From assembly GCA_029060405.1 (NCBI GenBank), contig JAIDUB010000104.1, positions 1 through 38,858 of the forward strand: a stretch of 38,858 bases of DNA, read 5' to 3'. A program made the translations under genes and the position numbers. The stretch is from Duncaniella sp. (GTDB lineage Bacteria; Bacteroidota; Bacteroidia; Bacteroidales; Muribaculaceae). Below the pieces are notes generated by a model, which searched no databases, had not been told where the DNA came from, and saw only the letters and a list, made by a program, of their open reading frames with translations. Positions 1-5,776 of the stretch are shown piece by piece. The first letter of the stretch is position 1. Each line of letters begins with the position of its first letter.

Positions 1-2
1 AT

Positions 3-146
<144 letters not shown>

Positions 147-236
147 ATAGTATTCTTATGAAAATTGTTAGTAAATAGCAATAATATAGGATGATAAAAA
201 AATATATAAGTAAATAATAATCTAATAAACATTCAT

Positions 237-491
237 ATGGCTAAAATTTTAAATATCTCTCGTGTTAATATTGGTAGAACCGTAAAAGGTACAAATTTCG
301 TTAAAGGAGATTATATCCCTACTCAAACTTTATTTGAGACCAAAACTACGGAAGGCATTTTTAACCTTTCTCGAAATGAGGTTTTGAATCTTCTTGCACC
401 GTTAGGAATAGTTGCAGTTAAATTGACAGCTTCTGTCTTATCGAAATTGATTGGAACCCATATAGATGTTTCTACTATTTCGGATAAATAA
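237..491 (+). CDS. hypothetical 84-residue protein
   Basis: An ATG-initiated 84-codon frame in AT-rich DNA. No family is recognised. The N-terminal half is polar with beta-like character (MAKILNISRVNIGRTVKGTN...) and the C-terminal half is hydrophobic (LLAPLGIVAVKLTASVLSKLIG, about residues 52-73), which could be an amphipathic or membrane-associated helix, though Lys residues break it. No signal peptide. It lies between the zinc-ribbon end and the PqqD-like gene, on the same strand, with 160 bases before the latter, so co-transcription with the peptide locus is possible but not shown. A strand-opposite frame covers much of the same DNA but has no supporting features. Confidence 0.5.
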   Translation: MAKILNISRVNIGRTVKGTNFVKGDYIPTQTLFETKTTEGIFNLSRNEVLNLLAPLGIVAVKLTASVLSKLIGTHIDVSTISDK

Positions 492-653
492 AAATGGAAT
501 TCAAGTGATGTTGTATTGCCAATATTGACCATGATTACTATGTGCTATATTAAGCTAAGTATACGCAGGATTTCTTTTCTTGCGGAAGATGGAAAATAGT
601 ATAATATGTGATTGTAGTCAGACGCTATGCTTTAATCCGCAAAAAAAATCTTA

Positions 654-911
654 ATGAATATTAATGCTAATTACAATTTACGACAGCTCCCTAATTCTGG
701 ATATGTATTAGAATCAATATCTGGTGGAAAGCTAATAGTTCTTAACAAGACTGCTGCATATATTTGGATGTTAATAAAGTCTGGCTCAAGTACTATAGAG
801 CAATTACAAAAAGAAATTATGGATAAATATCAAGTAGATTCAAAAAAAGCTTATGAAGATCTGGTACTCACAACCACTCATTGGCTTTCTATAGGAATTA
901 TTAACCCTTAA
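654..911 (+). CDS. PqqD-like RiPP recognition element protein
   Basis: 85 residues with the PqqD-family pattern: an N-terminal beta-hairpin (GYVLESISGGKLIVLN), the signature LNKTAAYIWMLI (residues 30-41, compare the family's LN-x-T-A-x-x-I-W), a helix, then DKYQVDSKKAYEDL and a hydrophobic last helix. In known systems these winged-helix proteins bind the leader of a ribosomal peptide and present it to a radical SAM enzyme. A 28-codon peptide gene starts 12 bases after the stop and two radical SAM genes follow, so the role as leader-binding partner is well supported by context. Full length for the family (about 85-95). No Shine-Dalgarno site is seen, as is normal here. Confidence 0.86.
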   Translation: MNINANYNLRQLPNSGYVLESISGGKLIVLNKTAAYIWMLIKSGSSTIEQLQKEIMDKYQVDSKKAYEDLVLTTTHWLSIGIINP

Positions 912-923
912 AATTTTTACATT

Positions 924-1010
924 ATGAAAGAGAATTATGAATCTCCAAAAATTGAGGTAGTTGAACTTACTGAAAACCTTACTAGCGACTGTACAACTCC
1001 AATACTTTAA
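924..1010 (+). CDS. putative RiPP precursor peptide, 28 residues
   Basis: ATG at 924, TAA at 1008-1010. The N-terminal part reads MKENYESPKIEVVEL, a Lys/Glu-rich leader with the K-x-x-Y-E-x-P-x-I-E-V motif that I associate with small Bacteroidales peptide precursors (from memory, not searched). The C-terminal part ends TSDCTTPIL with one Cys (residue 23), Asp22 and three hydroxyl residues around it. It sits 12 bases after the PqqD-like gene and two bases before the TTG start of the first radical SAM enzyme, exactly where a substrate gene is expected. It lacks a Gly-Gly cleavage site. The single Cys permits at most one thioether. The mature product and cleavage site are unknown. Confidence 0.78.
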   Translation: MKENYESPKIEVVELTENLTSDCTTPIL

Positions 1011-1012
1011 CA

Positions 1013-1963
1013 TTGTTGAAACTACTTAGAGTTTGGATCACGGAAGCTTGTAATGCTTCTTGTGCACACTGTATGAATAAGACCGCAAGGGATACTGCCT
1101 TAATGTCTCCCTTGCGGTTTGAGCAGATATGCGAATATTTTAAGAACAATGGATTGACAAAGATTTCTATAATGGGTGGAGAACCTACAATGCATCCTAA
1201 TTTCGCCGAAATTTGCAAAATCGCTCAATCATATTTTCAAGAGGTGTATGTCTTTACTAATGGAATAAGAGGAGATGTCCTATCCGAATTTCATCCAAGA
1301 AATACAGATGCGATAGTTTATAATTTCTTGTTTATTGAACAATGGAGTGATATCACTTTTTTGCATAGAAATAGAGGTAAACGGATAATTGATGTTGTTA
1401 TAGATAATCATACGGATATCAATAAACTTAAGAGTTCGTTGATAAAACTTATCAGATTTTGTCCGGTGCCAATTGAGATACAACTAGTAATAAATAATTC
1501 AATCAATATCTTTAAATATCGAGGTATAATCGCTGATAAAATTACTACGATTTATAACTTTTTAAGTTCTACGTATCCTACCATTTCAACAATTTTTCAA
1601 TGTGGTGCTCCATTATGTTTCACACATGGACTTAAATTACCTCCATTCGTCTATAGAACCATTTGTCCAAGTGAAGCTGTACTGATAGATGGAAGTTGTA
1701 ATGTGAGATTCTGCAATATTCACACGGAGAAATTAGTTCCATTATTTTTTAATAATAATATTATTCCTTTCAAAATACTAAAAAATCATATATATCTTCA
1801 GAATCTAAAAAATCAATATAAGAGCCTTGATAAAATTTGTGTACATTGTTTATACTATTCGACTCAATGCAATGGCAAATGCTATGTTTCGCAAGATTTT
1901 ATTCATACCTCAGACATAATTAATAATACAGATGTTTTATGGCTAAAACAACTGAAAATATAA
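1013..1963 (+). CDS. radical SAM/SPASM peptide-modifying enzyme (first of two)
   Basis: 316 residues. The radical SAM cluster motif C13-N-A-S-C17-A-H-C20 is CX3CX2C, followed by the SAM-binding MGGEP at 54-58. The C-terminal region is SPASM-like, with C218, C229 and C234 near an IDGSCNVRFCN stretch, then CX2CX6CX3C at C276, C279, C286 and C290. The usual last SPASM Cys is absent. Such enzymes make thioether, C-C or epimerisation changes in peptides, and the adjacent 28-residue peptide is the presumed substrate. No ATG is available before the cluster; two consecutive TTG codons (1013, 1016) are the only plausible starts, two and five bases after the precursor stop, suggesting translational coupling and low enzyme output. 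The 3' end overlaps the next gene by 25 bases. Confidence 0.88.
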   Translation: MLKLLRVWITEACNASCAHCMNKTARDTALMSPLRFEQICEYFKNNGLTKISIMGGEPTMHPNFAEICKIAQSYFQEVYVFTNGIRGDVLSEFHPRNTDAIVYNFLFIEQWSDITFLHRNRGKRIIDVVIDNHTDINKLKSSLIKLIRFCPVPIEIQLVINNSINIFKYRGIIADKITTIYNFLSSTYPTISTIFQCGAPLCFTHGLKLPPFVYRTICPSEAVLIDGSCNVRFCNIHTEKLVPLFFNNNIIPFKILKNHIYLQNLKNQYKSLDKICVHCLYYSTQCNGKCYVSQDFIHTSDIINNTDVLWLKQLKI

Positions 1964-2823
1964 GATTCTATATTACCGAAAATTGCAATGCTCGATGCAA
2001 AAACTGTTTCAATAGCAGTCTTCGGAGTGGAGTAGATATGCATTTAATAAACTTTACACAGTTATGTAAATATTTTAATGCGAATGGAATAAAACATATA
2101 AAAATTATGGGTGGAGAACCTACGACTCATCCTCAATTTCTTGAGCTTTTAGCTATAGCTCAAAATAATTTTGAAGAAGTATCGATTTTTACTAATGCGA
2201 TTAGTCCCACTATTTCAAATGTTTCATTGAGAGATAAAGATAAAGTTGTATATAATTTCAAATTCTCGCAAGCCCTTGATGCGAATAAGTTATTGTTAGG
2301 CGAACCCGGTAAACGAGCTTTAGAGGTTCAGGTGTTGCGAGGTCTTAATATCGAGAAAGTAAAAAACGAAATTCAGAGAATTGCAAAAATATTACCTGAA
2401 GTTGAGGTTTATCTGACATTAGATTGTACGACAGATATTTTTATGGAGAGAAATTCCGTTATTCCGATATATGAAGATTTACAAAATTATTGTAAAGATC
2501 ATAATATTAAACAAGGGCAAGACCATATTCTGCCACTATGTTATGTGAAAGGATCTCGAATACCATTACCAAGAAGTGGTGCATTTTGTAATATTCAATG
2601 TTCTGGTTTAATAGATTCGCATTACAACATTAGATTTTGTAATCAACATCAACAGGTCTTAGGAAATATGTATGACTCAAAAATGCAGTTAATTGATTGG
2701 AATTCGTTTGTGAGTTTATTGAACTCAAAATATTTTGAGATTCGAGAGCAAATTTCCAATAAAGAATGTAGAGATTGTATATTCTTGGATGTATACTGTA
2801 ATGGTGGGTGTTTTAAAAAATAA
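1939..2823 (+). CDS. radical SAM/SPASM peptide-modifying enzyme (second of two)
   Basis: 294 residues, clearly a paralogue of the upstream enzyme: both have the I-x-I-M-G-G-E-P-T-x-H-P block and the following IAQ...F-E/Q-E-V-x-x-F-T-N. Cluster motif C16-N-A-R-C20-K-N-C23; MGGEP at 57-61. Auxiliary cluster ligands are probably C217, C221 and C234 plus CX2CX6CX3C at C277, C280, C287 and C291. The protein stops three residues after C291, so the final SPASM Cys is missing, as in its partner. The ATG at 1939 lies inside the upstream gene, which fits coupled translation. Two diverged copies may act on different residues of one peptide or form a heterodimer; neither can be told from sequence. Confidence 0.9.
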   Translation: MAKTTENIRFYITENCNARCKNCFNSSLRSGVDMHLINFTQLCKYFNANGIKHIKIMGGEPTTHPQFLELLAIAQNNFEEVSIFTNAISPTISNVSLRDKDKVVYNFKFSQALDANKLLLGEPGKRALEVQVLRGLNIEKVKNEIQRIAKILPEVEVYLTLDCTTDIFMERNSVIPIYEDLQNYCKDHNIKQGQDHILPLCYVKGSRIPLPRSGAFCNIQCSGLIDSHYNIRFCNQHQQVLGNMYDSKMQLIDWNSFVSLLNSKYFEIREQISNKECRDCIFLDVYCNGGCFKK

Positions 2824-3237
2824 TATTTCTATTCGATAAAGTTTTTAAGGAATAAAAATTTACGAATAGAAATGCCGAAAAACATAATTCAATAATATAG
2901 CTTGAGGCTGTGTCTATAGTATCGCGACACAGCTTCAAGCTATATTATGTAGTGGGCTGATAAAATAGGAGAAATTTTTTGATGCTTGTATGAATGATGG
3001 GTGGTGCGTGGATAATATGCATATAATCATATCTTTAATGTATAATAGTATTGTATTACTGGTAGTGCTTATACTGAAACCTGATATACAATAAATAAAA
3101 ATCCGATACTTTTCGATTAAAAAATTTGGTAGATGAAAATATTGTATCTACATTTGCATCATGAAATCTTAACATTTATTACCGCCTAGTGTTGAGATTT
3201 TGTAAAAATTATTCAGGCGGGAACTAAAATCTTCAAA
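2824..3237. other. gene-free AT-rich spacer after the RiPP locus
   Basis: About 410 bases with no credible coding frame. It contains the long hairpin at 2892-2948. Beyond that, 2950-3237 is AT-rich, with only a weak inverted pair (CCGCCT near 3183 and AGGCGG near 3214). I see no further promoter or RNA gene that I can defend. Confidence 0.5.
2892..2948 (+). terminator. 23-bp hairpin downstream of the radical SAM genes
   Basis: Arms 2892-2914 and 2926-2948 pair over 23 bp with a single G-T wobble and an 11-base loop. The hairpin core pairs GCTTGAGGCTGTGTC with GACACAGCTTCAAGC. Position after the last gene of the operon suggests transcription termination or 3' stabilisation, but there is no clear T-run and the stem is longer than usual for an intrinsic terminator, so another role (RNA processing site, remnant of an inverted-repeat element) is possible. 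Confidence 0.6.
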
Positions 3238-3561
3238 ATGACAAAAGAAAAAAAAAGAAAATTAGCCGTCATATCCGGATTGACTTTGGGTACTGCATGT
3301 CTCGTGGTTGGGGGGATGGCGATCTCTCGCAAACCGGCAATAGTGACAAAACCTTGAGCTCGTACTTTTTTCCGAGCAGACGGAGTCCCCAAAATAGCTT
3401 ATGATTCGTCTTGGGTTGCAAATCTCCAGTCGATTGCGCAAATTTTCTATAAAGGAGAATTTTTCAATGCATATCAATGTGGTGACAAATTCTATACAGG
3501 CCATACTACTATTAATGGTGCTAAAAATATTAAGGAGTTGATAATAAATCTGTTTAAATAA
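3238..3561 (+). pseudogene. short secreted or membrane protein split by an in-frame TGA
   Basis: ATG at 3238 opens a frame of 39 codons that ends in TGA at 3355-3357. The same frame then stays open for 67 more codons to TAA at 3559-3561. The first part is a basic start followed by a hydrophobic segment (LAVISGLTLGTACLVVGGMA, about residues 9-28), which is a membrane anchor or signal. The second part (from ARTFFRADGVPKIAY) is a globular-looking polar domain with Trp and Tyr. A single base change restores 107 codons, so this is most simply a fresh nonsense mutation or sequence error; two separate small genes are less likely because the second part has no good start. The family is not recognised. 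Confidence 0.5.
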
Positions 3562-3568
3562 AAATATT

Positions 3569-3673
3569 ATGGTAAATATTGAAAGCTATAGTTACGAAGG
3601 TGAATATATGACTGATGAAGATAAAAAATTCATACTTTCAATTATGTTTCCCGATGGTATGGATGAAGATTGA
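3569..3673 (+). CDS. possible 34-residue acidic small protein
   Basis: An ATG frame of 34 codons starting eight bases after the preceding TAA. The product is acidic (MVNIESYSYEGEYMTDEDKK..., ending MFPDGMDED) and has no recognised family. Tight spacing to the interrupted frame upstream is the only support, so the call is tentative. Confidence 0.3.
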   Translation: MVNIESYSYEGEYMTDEDKKFILSIMFPDGMDED

Positions 3674-3708
3674 AGGGAAACGTATATAAATACAATTTTT
3701 TAAACGAA

Positions 3709-3738
3709 AGGGCGTTAACCTAATCAGATTAACGCCCT
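3709..3738. promoter_or_regulatory. 10-bp inverted repeat just before the HTH gene
   Basis: AGGGCGTTAA (3709-3718) and TTAACGCCCT (3729-3738) are perfect inverted repeats with a 10-base spacer. The downstream arm ends nine bases before the ATG at 3748 of a DNA-binding protein. An autoregulatory operator overlapping the 5' leader is one reading. A terminator for the small upstream genes is the other, but no T-run follows on the plus strand. Confidence 0.5.
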
Positions 3739-3747
3739 AAAAATTTG

Positions 3748-4383
3748 ATGAATATGTTAAGAGAAATAATAAAGAGCCGAATGTCATTGGCCGGCCTCAC
3801 ACAGGCAAAGCTGGCTGAGATGTCGGAATGTACGCCTAATCAAATGGGCGTATTCTTGAAAGGGAATGGCTTCCTTAACAAGAGTTCTTTGGAGAAATGC
3901 CTGTCGGCTATTGGCGTTAGACTTGATGTTTACGCCAATCGCTACAAGTTAGCGCAAAAAGCCGCTAAATCGTTACGCGATATTGATAAAGAAGACATTA
4001 TGGAAATGTCTAAGGAAGAAATGGCAACTCTAACAGGACACAAGGAAATTCTGGCTCTTTTTGATGTATCTGAAAAGGAACTTGATGTAATTTTGGATTC
4101 TCAGATTGTAGATTATGAAGGCACTTATCCTTTCTTTCAAGCAATGGTTCTTCATTTAATGCAGGTTGGTGAGGATCCCACACCTAAGAAAGTCGAGCTG
4201 TCTTTATCAGACATTGCCTCAGCATTCCCTTTGCTGCCATTTGTTCCTTTTTTAGGCATTTCTGGAATTATTGGTCTAGCGGCCGGAATGCTTTTTGGTA
4301 CGAAAAAATTACCTGCGACCATAACAAATGCTTTTACACCACTACTTATGTTGGCAAAGCAGATAATTTCTAAATCGAAATAG
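3748..4383 (+). CDS. XRE-type HTH protein with hydrophobic C-terminal segment
   Basis: 211 residues from the ATG at 3748 (a TTG directly before it is less likely). Residues about 5-60 look like a helix-turn-helix: MSLAGLTQAKLAEMSECTPN, then a recognition-like helix and an IGVRLDVY end, as in Cro/C1-type regulators. Residues about 150-185 are hydrophobic and Pro/Gly-rich (FPLLPFVPFLGISGIIGLAAG), which may be a membrane hairpin or a packed helix pair, followed by a basic tail. The middle is acidic and helical. The combination suggests a DNA-binding protein that can associate with membrane, but no partner is visible. A 10-bp inverted repeat lies directly upstream. Confidence 0.6.
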   Translation: MNMLREIIKSRMSLAGLTQAKLAEMSECTPNQMGVFLKGNGFLNKSSLEKCLSAIGVRLDVYANRYKLAQKAAKSLRDIDKEDIMEMSKEEMATLTGHKEILALFDVSEKELDVILDSQIVDYEGTYPFFQAMVLHLMQVGEDPTPKKVELSLSDIASAFPLLPFVPFLGISGIIGLAAGMLFGTKKLPATITNAFTPLLMLAKQIISKSK

Positions 4384-4437
4384 TAAGAGCACAGATTAAT
4401 CAATATTGATAGTTTAGATGCTTGAATTCTATCAATC

Positions 4438-4851
4438 ATGAAACTGAAAATTTATTTTGATGAGGTTAGTGAGTATGTAAAGGCTCATTATGGGAAGTGT
4501 GTGGCGGTCGACGGGGTTTCTGAGCGGGAACTGCGGGTGACCTATGAGCAGACGGTGCTGTTTACGTCGGCTAAGGTGTCGGTGAATCTGAAGGTCGAGG
4601 ATGTGAGACCCGACGGGCTGACGCTGGCTTATGACGGCGCGTTTGGCGTGGATCTTATGATTGCCGGTGCTCTGAAATTCCTTAAGTATGGTTTGCCCGA
4701 ACTGTCGGAGGCCGTAGTGCCTGAGGACGGGCATAGGATACGGGTGGAATTGGGTCAGCTTCCGCAGGCGCAGAAGGCGCTTGAGACGCTGGCTCTTAAG
4801 GATATCTGCGTGACCGACGATGGTGTAGTCGTAGAGGCTGCGCTGAGGTGA
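4438..4851 (+). CDS. hypothetical 137-residue protein
   Basis: A well-formed frame in GC-rich DNA, in contrast with the AT-rich genes before it, so the chromosomal backbone probably resumes here. The protein is soluble, acidic, and looks alpha/beta: MKLKIYFDEVSEYV at the start, then alternating strands (LRVTYEQTVLF, VSVNLKVEDV), a Gly/Ala/Leu segment around residues 66-88 and a C-terminal stretch that ends ICVTDDGVVVEAALR. No signal peptide and no catalytic motif that I recognise. It stands alone between the HTH gene and a long repeat block. Confidence 0.65.
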   Translation: MKLKIYFDEVSEYVKAHYGKCVAVDGVSERELRVTYEQTVLFTSAKVSVNLKVEDVRPDGLTLAYDGAFGVDLMIAGALKFLKYGLPELSEAVVPEDGHRIRVELGQLPQAQKALETLALKDICVTDDGVVVEAALR

Positions 4852-4913
4852 AATTTTGAATCCGGTGTAGTGACGGTGCAATGCGGGCGGATTTTTACCT
4901 CAGGCGGGCGCGA

Positions 4914-4943
4914 GGGAAACATCGCAAAGCGATGTCCCTACGT
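4914..4943. repeat. interspersed palindromic repeat, copy 1
   Basis: 30 bases identical to 5635-5664. The core ACATCGC-AAA-GCGATGT forms a 7-bp stem with a 3-base loop; GGG and CCC extend it around a two-base bulge, and TACGT follows. Confidence 0.75.
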
Positions 4944-4977
4944 TGGAGGTGCTTTTTTTACGGTGGCGGGCAGGCGA

Positions 4978-4996
4978 AACGGTGCGAAGCACCGTT
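4978..4996. repeat. AACGGTGC hairpin repeat, copy 1
   Basis: AACGGTGC-GAA-GCACCGTT, an 8-bp perfect stem with a 3-base loop, in the same relative order after the ACATCGC repeat as in the second pair (5713-5730). Confidence 0.65.
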
Positions 4997-5019
4997 GGGG
5001 GCGCAGTAGTGCAGCCATT

Positions 5020-5056
5020 CCGGGGCTGATATCGGTTGGGCGGTTTGTGCCACGGG
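5020..5056. repeat. 36-37-base direct repeat, copy 1
   Basis: Begins CCGGGGCTGATATCGGTTGG and ends CACGGG. It matches 5285-5320 with only a few differences and a one-base length change. Confidence 0.6.
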
Positions 5057-5098
5057 TGGCAAGCACCCGCGGTTGATAAGATGTCGATCCCTCCGGGA
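5050..5098. repeat. 49-base imperfect inverted repeat, left arm
   Basis: Matches the reverse complement of 5169-5217 with about nine differences. Each arm also contains its own small hairpin (CGGGTG-GCAAG-CACCCG at 5053-5069). Confidence 0.65.
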
Positions 5099-5168
5099 TG
5101 AAATTGCTGCGCAATAATATGGAGGAGGAGATGACACACGCGGCGTCGGTTACCCGAGGTGGCTATCA

Positions 5169-5217
5169 CCCCGGAGGGGTAGGCAGCTTATCAGCCCCGG
5201 GTGCTTGCCACCCGGGG
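5169..5217. repeat. 49-base imperfect inverted repeat, right arm
   Basis: Begins CCCCGGAGGGGTAGGC and ends GCCACCCGGGG. It pairs with 5050-5098 across a 70-base spacer, so the transcript could fold into one long stem with branch hairpins. Confidence 0.65.
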
Positions 5218-5284
5218 ACGTCCAGCAATACGCAAAACCCAACCTCGGTGAGGTTGAACAATGCCGTTGCGCTATGCGGCTCTG

Positions 5285-5320
5285 CCGGGGTTGATATTGG
5301 TTGGGTGGTTTGAGCACGGG
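5285..5320. repeat. 36-37-base direct repeat, copy 2
   Basis: Begins CCGGGGTTGATATTGGTTGG and ends GCACGGG; diverged copy of 5020-5056. Confidence 0.6.
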
Positions 5321-5634
5321 TTTGGGAGGGAAATTTTTGAATGGATAAATTGTCGTGCATTGTGATCAATTCACCTGCCGGGCAGGTGAAAGCAGAATGG
5401 CGTCGTGGTTGAGGCTGAGCTGAAACCCGACGACAAACCATCCCCTCTCCAAATATTGCATGCACGGGAGTGTGTGCAAGCAGTATGGCCTCCTGTCACC
5501 GCGATGCCCGCACACGCTCCCGCGCGTGCGGAATCTGTAAGTCATTTATTTCGTGGGGTTTCGGCCTGGCCTCAACCCCACGCTATTTTGCATGCACCTG
5601 CGCTGCAGGTGCTCATATGAAGGAGCGGAGACGT

Positions 5635-5664
5635 GGGAAACATCGCAAAGCGATGTCCCTACGT
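5635..5664. repeat. interspersed palindromic repeat, copy 2
   Basis: Identical over 30 bases to 4914-4943; both copies are followed within a few bases by GAGGTGC, so the repeat unit is probably larger than the hairpin. Confidence 0.75.
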
Positions 5665-5712
5665 GAGGTGCAGTGCGAGCGGTTTATTCATTGCGGGGCG
5701 GTGGGCATGACC

Positions 5713-5730
5713 AACGGTGCAAAGCACCGT
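5713..5730. repeat. AACGGTGC hairpin repeat, copy 2
   Basis: AACGGTGC-AAA-GCACCGT, a 7-bp stem. It follows the ACATCGC palindrome by about 50 bases, as copy 1 does. Confidence 0.65.
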
Positions 5731-5776
5731 CTCTACAATGAGGTGTATTTTTTTACCGGGGAGTGGCGGGGAGGCG

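Larger units (their letters stand above)
4852..5776. repeat. 925-base gene-free block of interspersed repeats and palindromes
   Basis: No gene is credible here; the short open frames on both strands overlap each other and follow the repeats. The block holds two copies of a 30-base palindromic repeat, two copies of a related AACGGTGC hairpin, a 49-base imperfect inverted repeat and a 36-37-base direct repeat, all listed separately. The arrangement looks like nested copies of non-coding interspersed elements. It lies downstream of the plus-strand gene ending at 4851 and downstream of the minus-strand GH28 gene, so it is an intergenic region between convergent genes. Confidence 0.75.

Noticed and set aside
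3238..3561. Selenocysteine insertion at the TGA.
   Set aside because: No redox motif around codon 40, no obvious stem-loop right after the TGA and no selenium genes in view.
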